64,000 bases of DNA, from NCBI RefSeq assembly GCF_000015285.1, contig NC_008709.1, positions 1,488,001 to 1,552,000 of the forward strand, in the 5' to 3' direction. Below the pieces are notes generated by a model, which was given only the letters and a program-made list of their open reading frames with translations, made no database searches and was not told the DNA's origin. The translations under genes were made by a program, and so were the position numbers. The DNA is from Psychromonas ingrahamii 37 (GTDB lineage: Bacteria; Pseudomonadota; Gammaproteobacteria; Enterobacterales; Psychromonadaceae). Of the stretch, positions 17,361 through 25,629 are shown one piece after another. Positions within the stretch are counted from its first letter, which is position 1, and each line of letters opens with the position of its first letter.

Positions 17361-20156
17361 ATGAAGTTAATAAACTACCAATTTAGAACTAAAGATGATT
17401 TAGAACTTTTTATAGATGAAAATATTAAAGAGCCTGATTTCTCTATTTTAATTCAAATTTTTAGTGGTGATTTGAATATTGAACATGTCCAGCAAGTTTT
17501 AGATAGTTTAACGTCCAAACTCCCACATGCAGCGATCATTGGTTGTTCAACGGCTGGCGAGATTGTTTCTGGTGCTGTGAAAGAAAACACTATCCAAATT
17601 TCTTTCTCAATTTTTAAAAAAACAGCTCTCCAACTCTTTTATTACCCTAAAACAAACTTTAAAGCCGGTGAGAAAGCTTCAGATGAAGTGGTTTCTCAAA
17701 ATACAAAAGCTGTTATCGCTTTTAGTGAGCCATTCAAAGGTAATTCTGAACTTTTTTTAGAAGGGTTTTCATCTAAAAAACCAAACATTCCCATAGCTGG
17801 CGGAAACGGAGGCGATAATTATTTATTTGAGAAAACCTTTATTATCCGTGGTGATAAAATTTATTTTGAAGGCATCGTCCTGTGTTCGCTGAACAGTGAT
17901 AGCTTATATGCTCATACAAATTATTCTTTAAGCAATGTTTCTATTGGTACAGAAATGATTATCACCAAGGCCGTGGATAATGTGATCTATGAGATAGATC
18001 ACACACCTGTGAAAAACATTTACCAATACTATCTGGGAGAGACTATTTCAAACAATTTCCCAGCCAGTGCCATGGAATTTCCATTGCAAAAAATAGAAGA
18101 GGAAATGAGTGTTGCCATGACATCTGTTGGCATGACGGAAGAGGGGGGATTTATCTATGTAGGTCATTTTAAAAATGGCGATAAAGTCAAATTTTCTATA
18201 ACAAACACCGGAAAAATATTCTCAAAAGCATATGAATTATATAACAGTATGATTTGTCATCCAGTTGAAGCTACTTATGTTTATTCTGGTGCGACAAGAA
18301 AAACATTTCCAAAAAAATGTTTGGATTATGAACTTGGATTGATTGAAAAAGTGGCCCCTTCGAGTGGTTTTTTTTGCTATGGAGAGTTTTTTCATTCAAA
18401 AATAAAAAGTCAACTTTTAACAGCCGCTGCAACGACGCTGAGTTTGTCTGAAACAGGCATTATGCAAAGCCTCAATGAGATTCCAAAAACAATAAATAAC
18501 AGCACTAAGCTAAACTCATTGATACACTTAGTTAATGTCTCAGATAAGAACTTAAATCAATATAAACAACTTTTAGATAAGAGTTCTATTGTGTCAAAAA
18601 CAGACATTCGAGGGGTTATAATTTACGTTAATGATAAATTTTGTGAAGTTTCAGGCTACGCTAGAGAAGAATTGATTGGAAAGAAACACAGTATAGTGAG
18701 GGACCCCGATAGTAGTCGGGCTATATTTAAAAATATGTGGAAGACTATTGCCGCTAAAAAAGTCTGGAAAGGCACGCTAAAAAACCGTGCAAAAGACCGC
18801 TCCACTTACTATGTAAAGACCTTTATTATGCCTATTCTAGATGACGATGGACAGATTATAAGTTATATAGCGTCAAGAACCGACGTAACAGAACTAATAG
18901 AAAAAGACAAAATTATTAAACAACAATATAAAGACAGGTTAACCGGATTACAAAATAGAAATGCACTGATAGATAAAATAAAAAAAATAAAGAGTGAACA
19001 TGCGACGCTTATTCTCATTAATATAGATAGATTTTCTGATATTAATGATTATTATGGCTATGAAAAAGGTGATAAAACCTTGGAACATTTCGCCTCTGTT
19101 CTTAAAAGTAAATGCTTTGAGGTCTTTAGAATAAGTGGTGATGAGTTTGCTCTACTTTGCGAATATCCATTAGATCAAAAGAAAAAAAATACGATAGCAG
19201 AGTTTATTACTGGGCTTGAGAATGAAGTGTATAATATATTGGCCGATAAAATCACCTTACTTTTATCTTGCGGAGTGGCTCATGGCGCGAAAAATGAAAT
19301 ATATAATCTTGCCCATGTTGCTTTAAAAGAAAATAAAAAAGATAACAATATAGTTACTTTTTTCAATGATAATATATATTTACACAATAAAATAGCCGAA
19401 AATATAAAAGTGATAGCAGGGATAAAAGAGGGAATACTCAATGATAAATTTGTACCTTTTTATCAAGGCATCGTCGATAATAAAACGCTAAAAATAACTA
19501 AATATGAGTGTCTTATTCGCTTAAAAGAAGACAATGGTAAGGTCTTAGCGCCGTATCTTTTTTTGGAACATGCTAAAAAAGCGAAGCTTTATTATAAGCT
19601 TACGATGATTATGATCAGAAAATCATTTGAAAAATTTGCAGATAATAATTATGATTTTTCTATCAATTTCACACTTCAAGATATTCAGTCAGTGAAAGTT
19701 GTAAGCATGTTGATGGATTATCTTGAACTATATCAATGCGGTAGTCGATTAATTATAGAAATAGTAGAGTCTGAAGGAATAGAAAATTTTGATGAAGTGT
19801 TGGTTTTTATAAAAAAAATTAAAAAACAGGGTTGTAAAGTGGCAATAGATGATTTTGGTTCAGGCTATTCTAACTTTAATTATTTATCAAAATTAGATGT
19901 GGACTATATAAAGATAGATGGCTCTTTAATCCAAAATATAGACAATGACCCCGCGCAACTTGCAACCGTTGAAAGTATTTTACACTTTGCTAAAAAGGTG
20001 AATATAAAAACGATTGCCGAATTTGTGGAGACAGAAAATATTTATGATATTTTAAATGATTTAGGCGTTGACTATTCTCAAGGGTATTATTTTTCTAAAC
20101 CACAAAAAGGATTGGAGGAGAATAAAACTCCTTTGCCAAAAAAAATGTTGGTTTGA
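17361..20156 (+). CDS. FIST-PAS-GGDEF-EAL protein, paralogue 3
   Basis: 931-residue third paralogue and the most diverged. FIST_N/FIST_C, Aer-like PAS, GGDEF (SGDEF, no preceding repeat expansion; FRISGDE at 19125-19145) and EAL (YECLIRL, DDFGSGYSN, SQGYYFSKP) are all present. Two changes fall in the PAS motif positions shared with Aer: VRHPD has become VRDPD (Asp at residue 448) and KDG has become KDR. These may alter flavin binding. The C-terminus runs about 12 residues further than in paralogues 1 and 2, into sequence homologous to the 3' flank of gene 1. ATG 17361 is fixed by a TAA directly upstream. Confidence 0.92.
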   Translation: MKLINYQFRTKDDLELFIDENIKEPDFSILIQIFSGDLNIEHVQQVLDSLTSKLPHAAIIGCSTAGEIVSGAVKENTIQISFSIFKKTALQLFYYPKTNFKAGEKASDEVVSQNTKAVIAFSEPFKGNSELFLEGFSSKKPNIPIAGGNGGDNYLFEKTFIIRGDKIYFEGIVLCSLNSDSLYAHTNYSLSNVSIGTEMIITKAVDNVIYEIDHTPVKNIYQYYLGETISNNFPASAMEFPLQKIEEEMSVAMTSVGMTEEGGFIYVGHFKNGDKVKFSITNTGKIFSKAYELYNSMICHPVEATYVYSGATRKTFPKKCLDYELGLIEKVAPSSGFFCYGEFFHSKIKSQLLTAAATTLSLSETGIMQSLNEIPKTINNSTKLNSLIHLVNVSDKNLNQYKQLLDKSSIVSKTDIRGVIIYVNDKFCEVSGYAREELIGKKHSIVRDPDSSRAIFKNMWKTIAAKKVWKGTLKNRAKDRSTYYVKTFIMPILDDDGQIISYIASRTDVTELIEKDKIIKQQYKDRLTGLQNRNALIDKIKKIKSEHATLILINIDRFSDINDYYGYEKGDKTLEHFASVLKSKCFEVFRISGDEFALLCEYPLDQKKKNTIAEFITGLENEVYNILADKITLLLSCGVAHGAKNEIYNLAHVALKENKKDNNIVTFFNDNIYLHNKIAENIKVIAGIKEGILNDKFVPFYQGIVDNKTLKITKYECLIRLKEDNGKVLAPYLFLEHAKKAKLYYKLTMIMIRKSFEKFADNNYDFSINFTLQDIQSVKVVSMLMDYLELYQCGSRLIIEIVESEGIENFDEVLVFIKKIKKQGCKVAIDDFGSGYSNFNYLSKLDVDYIKIDGSLIQNIDNDPAQLATVESILHFAKKVNIKTIAEFVETENIYDILNDLGVDYSQGYYFSKPQKGLEENKTPLPKKMLV

Positions 20157-20530
20157 ACGGATGCGAGCTGCCCAGCTCTCTTGGCTACATTTTGATGCGT
20201 TTATGCGACCCCTAGAGAGTGAAATAATCTCGACTTTGGCTTTTGCGTGATAGTTGAGAACGGATACGCTCGTTCATCACTTCGATTGAGCAGAGCGACC
20301 TTTTATAGGATAGGTCCCCGCAACCTGGGATATTATTCGCACTGATATTTTTTGCGGCAAGACTGTGCGACGTTTTTCTGTGAACAGGTTCCAATAGTAT
20401 TTTCCATAAAATAGCCGCTGGATTAATACAATGTCAGCATCCATAAATATTCTTTCTGAAGCGTAATCCAGCTCTACAATTACTGTTGCAGCTACCAATT
20501 TTAGCCAAAGATTAGCTGTTCTATTTTTTC
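20125..20530. repeat. Intergenic repeat, copy C, downstream of FIST gene 3
   Basis: Homologous to copy B (12917-13330) over most of its length, with small insertions, and to copy A over its right half. It begins inside the last codons of FIST gene 3. It fills the gap to the convergent PAS-GGEEF gene. No terminator-like T-run hairpin is obvious. Confidence 0.65.
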
Positions 20531-20553
20531 GACTGTTTTTTTATCTAAACATT

Positions 20554-21477
20554 TCAGGTTCTACATAACGCGACAGATAGACATGAAACCTGATTGCGGC
20601 CTTTGTGCTTTGCATGATACATCGCATGATCCGCATCTCGTTGAATATCCACGATCGCTTTGTGATGTATCAATTTTGATGCAACCCCAATGCTGGCTGT
20701 AATACCTATATTTTTATCTGTGCCGACTGGGTGGAGCAACTGCTCGATATTGGAACGCAATTTTTCCGCAAAAATCATCGCGCCTGACATGCCTGTTTCT
20801 GGTAGAAAGAGAGAAAACTCTTCACCACCAACTCTACCGATAAGGTCACTGTCTCTGCAAGTTTCTAATATGCAGGCTGAGACCGCCTTGAGAAGGAGAT
20901 CGCCGACATGGTGTCCGTGTGTGTCATTAATTTTTTTAAAGTGGTCAAGATCAACAAAAAGAACCGAGAATGGTTTATTGTGGCGAAGTGCGATGCTCAT
21001 CATTCGCTCACAGACTTCATAATAAGCGCGGGCATTTAATAAATTGGTTAAGGAGTCATGATCTGCCAACAATTTTAATTGTTTGTTAGCTTCGGCAAGC
21101 TGTCGTTCAATCTTTTTTTGTTTAGTGATATCGGTCAAAGCAGCCATTACACCAACAGCTAATCCATCATTGTCACGAACGGGTTTAACTGATGTGTAGC
21201 ATATTTTGTCCCCTATTTTTAATTCTCGATTAGGCACATCTAATCCTGCATCGAACATACGAAACTCATATTTTATATTCTCTGCGGCTTCTTTACTTAC
21301 CTCTTCAACTTTGCGTCCAATGAGGTCACTTAGATTCTGTCCACTTAGCAATGCCATTTTATGGTTGACCAGGAGCAAACGGCCTTCTCTGTCGGTTAAA
21401 GCCATTGCAACAGGCATAGATTCGAAAAGGGTTTCCATATCGATATTACCTTGCAGTAGGTCCAGTTTTTTAATCAT
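20554..21477 (-). CDS. PAS-GGEEF diguanylate cyclase
   Basis: Soluble 307-residue diguanylate cyclase. An N-terminal PAS (about 15-118) ends in ALTDITKQKK and is joined by a short coiled linker to a GGDEF domain (about 135-300). The A-site is GGEEF at 217-221, the other active variant of the signature, and RDSD five residues upstream is a consensus I-site. The VDLDHFKKINDTHGHHVGD tract and the ADHAMYHAKHKGRN end are complete. It starts at ATG 21477 and is convergent with the FIST array. The protein carries no membrane segment, so its signal is probably cytosolic. Confidence 0.92.
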   Translation of the reverse strand: MIKKLDLLQGNIDMETLFESMPVAMALTDREGRLLLVNHKMALLSGQNLSDLIGRKVEEVSKEAAENIKYEFRMFDAGLDVPNRELKIGDKICYTSVKPVRDNDGLAVGVMAALTDITKQKKIERQLAEANKQLKLLADHDSLTNLLNARAYYEVCERMMSIALRHNKPFSVLFVDLDHFKKINDTHGHHVGDLLLKAVSACILETCRDSDLIGRVGGEEFSLFLPETGMSGAMIFAEKLRSNIEQLLHPVGTDKNIGITASIGVASKLIHHKAIVDIQRDADHAMYHAKHKGRNQVSCLSVALCRT

Positions 21478-21902
21478 ACATTACCCTTAAGAATCATCTT
21501 TATATACAGCTTTAGTCTCCTTGTTTCTTTTCAAATTTATCAGTTTAAGATTTGCTCTCCTGATTTTATTTATTTGAATTAAAGCAAGGAGATTAATTAT
21601 AACAGAACCGGCTACTGTAGAGCTTTCTTGATCCTGCACTTGGGATGCTCGTCATGATTATTTCCTGATATATCATATAAAAATCATTATGAAATCAATT
21701 GTTTGTATTCAAAGGTTAACTGCTAGCTAATGGCAAGGGGGTTTTCGCGAAGGTTGGCTGTAGGGAATACACTTCCGCTTAGCCGATTAGGCTTGATTTT
21801 TATATAACCACTCCGGGTACAGTGGGATGCCATACTCAAAGGACGCTCAGTATTTTAAATATTTTTTAGTCAAAACCGCAATGCATCCAGCGTGTTGACT
21901 TG
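21478..21902. other. Intergenic region without visible gene
   Basis: About 425 bases between two minus-strand genes. It presumably holds the promoter of the PAS-GGEEF gene on its left side. I see no credible ORF, RNA or repeat. Confidence 0.5.
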
Positions 21903-22391
21903 TCAGCTCTCTTTATTCAATTCTAGTTGTAGCAGATGGACTTGATGCTGGCTGTAAACTTGTACATTATGTTCCTTAAGCAGTGAAGTAGTAACGCCAT
22001 TGCCCACTTTTTTCTTAGCAGAAAAATGACCATTATAAATGCTGTTACTGCCACATGAAGGACTGTATTCAGTTAATACCGCAAACGCTATGTTCTCCCG
22101 CTGACATTTTTCGAGAGCCAATTGTGCCCCAAGCACAAATTGACTGGTCAAATCTGAACCATCATTACCCAGTACCTTGGCGTTACCCGACAATACATTT
22201 TGTCCAACCCCGCATTGAATTTCTGCTGGAACTCTTGGAATGGGTAAACCTGCAGAGACTTCAGGACAAAATGAAATTATTTGATGATGTTTGATGAGCC
22301 AGTCAAAGTCGTTATTTGAAGGTTTTAAATCACTGCCGTTATAGCGTACTTTGCATCCAAGCAAGCATGCACTCACCAAAATTTTCGCCAT
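21903..22391 (-). CDS. DUF523 family protein
   Basis: 162-residue protein of the DUF523 family, whose function is not established. The family marks are a start MAKILVSACLLGCKVRYNG, then CPEVSAGLPIPRVPAEI, and SPSCGSNSIYNG. Conserved cysteines (C9, C13, C42 and the SPSCG Cys) suggest a metal or Fe-S site. The length is usual for stand-alone members without the DUF1722 domain. ATG 22391 is preceded by AAAGGACG. It is downstream of the hyp genes but separated from hypD by about 395 bases, so a link to the hydrogenase is not shown. Confidence 0.88.
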   Translation of the reverse strand: MAKILVSACLLGCKVRYNGSDLKPSNNDFDWLIKHHQIISFCPEVSAGLPIPRVPAEIQCGVGQNVLSGNAKVLGNDGSDLTSQFVLGAQLALEKCQRENIAFAVLTEYSPSCGSNSIYNGHFSAKKKVGNGVTTSLLKEHNVQVYSQHQVHLLQLELNKES

Positions 22392-22786
22392 ATACTTCGT
22401 CCTTTACTTTATAGAAATAGCCAACTGTATTTTGTCCTATTGAGGTGCTTATTACAGCTTTTTTTAAAAGCAGTTGATTTGCAATATTTTCTAACTCATT
22501 ACAAATACAATCGAATTTGGGGACATTCAAAGTTTTGATAAATAAACCTGCCAATTAGGCTCGGTACTGTGAGTTATGCGGCTGCGTGTGACGAAAAAAA
22601 CGCTATTTACCTTATTTTTTTGCTTTTGATAAGAATATCTTCTTATTGACCAGAACAGTACTGCGAAATTGTGTTTTGGTTGCTTATCATTACCTGTCGA
22701 CAGAGTGAAATTATCCTCAAATAAACTTATAATAAAAGTCTGCAAACAAGCCCGATAGATTATGCGAAGTTTAAAAATCAGCGCTG
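22392..22786. other. Intergenic region between DUF523 gene and hypD
   Basis: About 395 bases. Two minus-strand frames (22339-22554 from TTG, 22527-22745) are open but overlap each other or the DUF523 start and match no family I know. I do not call them. No strong terminator hairpin follows hypD. Confidence 0.4.
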
Positions 22787-23935
22787 TTACAGAGAGTCTA
22801 TTTTGATTTCAGAATAGCTATAGCGTACATGGCAGGTACCTTCGGGGGAAACCATGCACGGACCGAAGGGTTTGCTCGGGGTGCAGGCTTTTTTAAATAA
22901 TTTACAATCCTGAGGCTCTACCTCGCCGAGCATTACTCTATGACAGAGACAGCTCGGATGATGGGCTTGCGGCGAATAGGGCGGTTTACAGGCAAGCTGT
23001 TTCCTGGCGTCAAGAAAGGCGTATTTATCTTTAAGCACGTAGGCAGAATCTTCCACTTTGTCTATTCCGCGCCACACGCCGGGTATAAGATCAAACACTT
23101 CCTTAAGACATTGTTGCGCTTTCAGATTGCCCTCATTTTTAATCACTCTGCTGTAGCAGTTAATCACTTGATGCTGATCGTTTTTGATAAGTGTTAACAG
23201 TTCGCGAATCGCCAGCAGGATATCAACGGGTTCAAAACCTGCCGTGGCACAAGGCAGCTTAAACTCGTCGCGCATAAAATCATAAACCCCCAAGCCGGTA
23301 ATGGCGGTTGCATGGCCTGCCAGTAGAAATCCCTGCAGGCTGTCATCATGGACCTCCATCAATAATTTCAATACTGGCGGCATATAACGATTGGCTATCA
23401 GAAAAAAGAGGTTTTTGGGGACACCCGAGTGGATCAGTCCAGCAATGCCCGCTGCGGTTGTTTCAAAACCGACAGAGAAAAAAACAAAGGTCTGCTGCGG
23501 CGAATCTTGGGCAAATTTGATCGCATCAAGGGGGCTATAGACGACTTTTACACTGCCGCCATTGACGCGGGCTTCCTCTAAGGAGCTGTTAGTTGCGGGC
23601 ACCCGCAGAATATCGCCGAAAGTGAGCAGGGTAACTTTGGGCAGCAGGGCAAGGGTGATTGCTTCATCGATTGACTCTACCGGGCAAACGCAGACCGGGC
23701 AACCTGGACCTGCGATAACCTTAATATGTGCGGGTAAAAATTGGCGGATGGCATAGCGGACAATGGCATTTTCATGGCCGCCGCAAATATGCATTATTTT
23801 TAGCGGGGCCATTTGCGCAGCGATTAATTTTATCTCCTGCGCCAGTTTATTAACTATCTCCCGATCTTTAAAGGCATCCGGATTGAATTTTTTACTTATT
23901 GTCATCTTGTTCTTATTTGTTGTCATCCTGGTCAT
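22787..23935 (-). CDS. hypD: Hydrogenase maturation factor HypD
   Basis: [4Fe-4S] scaffold protein which, with HypC, holds the Fe(CN)2CO unit while it is built for the [NiFe] site. The 382 residues include all HypD landmarks: MHICGGHE, AGPGCPVCVCP, FFSVGFETTAAG, LLAGHATAITG and FEPVDIL. The C-terminal cysteine region (SCLCHRVMLGEVEPQDC ... FGPCMVSPEGTC) carries the cluster ligands. The start at 23935 overlaps the end of the preceding hypX gene by 23 bases. ATG 23926 or ATG 23905 (372 residues, nearer the usual length) are equally plausible, and none has a strong RBS. Last gene of the hox-hyp operon. Confidence 0.95.
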   Translation of the reverse strand: MTRMTTNKNKMTISKKFNPDAFKDREIVNKLAQEIKLIAAQMAPLKIMHICGGHENAIVRYAIRQFLPAHIKVIAGPGCPVCVCPVESIDEAITLALLPKVTLLTFGDILRVPATNSSLEEARVNGGSVKVVYSPLDAIKFAQDSPQQTFVFFSVGFETTAAGIAGLIHSGVPKNLFFLIANRYMPPVLKLLMEVHDDSLQGFLLAGHATAITGLGVYDFMRDEFKLPCATAGFEPVDILLAIRELLTLIKNDQHQVINCYSRVIKNEGNLKAQQCLKEVFDLIPGVWRGIDKVEDSAYVLKDKYAFLDARKQLACKPPYSPQAHHPSCLCHRVMLGEVEPQDCKLFKKACTPSKPFGPCMVSPEGTCHVRYSYSEIKIDSL

Positions 23936-24773
23936 CCGGTTGCTTGTTATCTCGTTGGTGGTTCTGCCTGATATTGCCTGCAGCGGCGTTTAGAAATAGT
24001 GGCTGCGGGTGGCCGTTCTTTTCTACAAAATGGGCTCTTGCCAATTCAAATTCCGGATGATTACAGCAGTCTTTCATCTTTTCTAATTCCAGTTTTACCT
24101 GCGTTTCCATCTGTGCAAGTAAGTGATGATTTAGCACGCTTTTAGCTGCCAGCCGGGCATTAATATTAGTTGAGGCTAAATATTCTGCTTTGGCGGTTAT
24201 ATTATCTTGAAAAGCATCTGGTTCACCGCCAATAAGCTGATGAATTAATCCCAGGCGTAAGGCGTCAGTAGCTGAGATTGGGCTGGCCTCATAGAGCAGT
24301 TTTTGGGTAAAGCCAACGCCTATAATAGCGGGTAAAAGTACCGACCAATACTCAGAGCCGCACAGCCCTAAATTAGCATAAGATGGATTGAGTACTATGT
24401 TTTGCCGGGCATAGCGCAAGTCTGCTGCAATCGCCAGCATCACGCCGCCAGCAGAAGCTGATCCCTGCAGGGCGCTAATCACCAATTTAGTGTCGGCAGT
24501 TAAAACAGCATGCACTATTTTGTTTAATGCTTTGAGGTTTTTATAAGTAAGAATAGAGGCATTGTATTGCAGGTGAACGGCATTTAAGTCAATCCCGTTG
24601 GAAAAAAAGTCAGGCCCTCCCCAGAGGATAATGACTTTGCAGGCATCATCTTCTTTGGCAAATTCAATGGTCTGTAAAAGCTGCCGGCAATGGCTTAAAT
24701 CCATCGCGCCGTTATGGATAGGAAATCTAATATGTCCTACTTTATTGTCTGCCTGATAGCTGATTTCCTGCAT
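23913..24773 (-). CDS. hypX: HypX C-terminal half (crotonase-like CO-forming domain) as a separate gene
   Basis: In full-length HypX (HoxX) the C-terminal enoyl-CoA hydratase-like domain breaks formyl-CoA down to CO for the [NiFe] site. This 286-residue protein is that domain alone: VGHIRFPIHNGAMDLSHC at the start, GGPDFFSNGIDLN, ALQGSASAGGVMLAIAADLR (oxyanion-hole region), then LNPSYANLGLCGSEYW, which is specific to HypX rather than to ordinary crotonases. It starts at ATG 24773, one base after the TAA of the N-terminal-domain gene, and overlaps hypD. The acidic tail after 270 (QPDDQDDNK) lies in the overlap. Confidence 0.88.
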   Translation of the reverse strand: MQEISYQADNKVGHIRFPIHNGAMDLSHCRQLLQTIEFAKEDDACKVIILWGGPDFFSNGIDLNAVHLQYNASILTYKNLKALNKIVHAVLTADTKLVISALQGSASAGGVMLAIAADLRYARQNIVLNPSYANLGLCGSEYWSVLLPAIIGVGFTQKLLYEASPISATDALRLGLIHQLIGGEPDAFQDNITAKAEYLASTNINARLAAKSVLNHHLLAQMETQVKLELEKMKDCCNHPEFELARAHFVEKNGHPQPLFLNAAAGNIRQNHQRDNKQPDDQDDNK

Positions 24774-24774
24774 A

Positions 24775-25629
24775 TTATTTGACTATTACCCTGGTGATTG
24801 TGCTAGCTGATTGTGCCAGCAGATCCGCCGGCCTGATTTTAATATTTTCAGTGATGTCAGCCATGCGCGAAATCCACACACAGCCATCCGATGTCCTGAC
24901 ACAGATTTGACCATCCTGCTGAGTGATGATTTCTCCTGGTCGGAAGGCACTTAAATGCGGCGTTGATTCGCCGGTTTGTGCACCGAAAAGTAGGTAGTCA
25001 TTGTCTTCTATCATTGCGGGGGCGCCGGGCTTACTGTCTCCTGCATGAATTTTTTTAATGATTTCAGCGCTTGGTCGATCCCAGATTATGCGCAGTTGCT
25101 GCTGTGTTATTCTTATTCTATAAACGGGCGGGGCAGTTAACAGTGGTTTTTTTTCTGAATAATAACGGCTTAATGCCTGGGGAAGCAGTTGCAGCGCAGT
25201 GTCCGATACTTGTTGGCGATAGATACTAGATAAGGAGGCCACCGGCAGTTTGAATTTGGCCTGCGCCCAAACGGGACCTGCATCCCACTGCGCATCGGCT
25301 TGAATAATAGTGACTGACCAATGGGTTTTGCCTTCTAAAATAGCCCAGTTTAATACGCTTGGGCCAGCTTCGTCCGCAGGGCCAGGATGAACAATAAAAC
25401 AAGGGATTGCAGACCAGATTTGATCGGGAATAAAGTCCTCTAAAAAAGGGCAAATTATCAGGTGCGGCTGAAATGCTTTAATAGCGGCTGGATTAATTCT
25501 CAGCATTAAATGGCTTTCTTTAAATAAAGAGGAGAAATTAACCCAAAATTTTTGACTTAATCCATTAAAAGTAGAACACAGGAAAAGACATTTTTTATTG
25601 GCCAATTTAACTGATAACCCATCCTCCAT
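24775..25629 (-). CDS. hypX: HypX N-terminal half (formyl-THF transferase-like) as a separate gene
   Basis: 284-residue protein matching the N-terminal part of HypX, which moves the formyl group of 10-formyl-tetrahydrofolate to coenzyme A. The hydrolase/transferase core has FIVHPGPADEAGPSVLNWAI and WSVTIIQADAQWDAGPVWA, and a C-terminal oligonucleotide-binding-like part ends near residue 275. HypX is normally one chain of about 560-600 residues; here it stops with TAA, one base before the ATG of the second half, in a different frame. The start overlaps hypE by one base (TAATG), so coupled translation is likely. It could be a genuine split or a frameshift in a fused gene. Confidence 0.87.
   Translation of the reverse strand: MEDGLSVKLANKKCLFLCSTFNGLSQKFWVNFSSLFKESHLMLRINPAAIKAFQPHLIICPFLEDFIPDQIWSAIPCFIVHPGPADEAGPSVLNWAILEGKTHWSVTIIQADAQWDAGPVWAQAKFKLPVASLSSIYRQQVSDTALQLLPQALSRYYSEKKPLLTAPPVYRIRITQQQLRIIWDRPSAEIIKKIHAGDSKPGAPAMIEDNDYLLFGAQTGESTPHLSAFRPGEIITQQDGQICVRTSDGCVWISRMADITENIKIRPADLLAQSASTITRVIVK

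Noticed and set aside
22339-22745. Two overlapping minus-strand ORFs between hypD and the DUF523 gene
   Set aside because: One overlaps the well-supported DUF523 start in another frame, neither has a good start context, and no family is recognisable.
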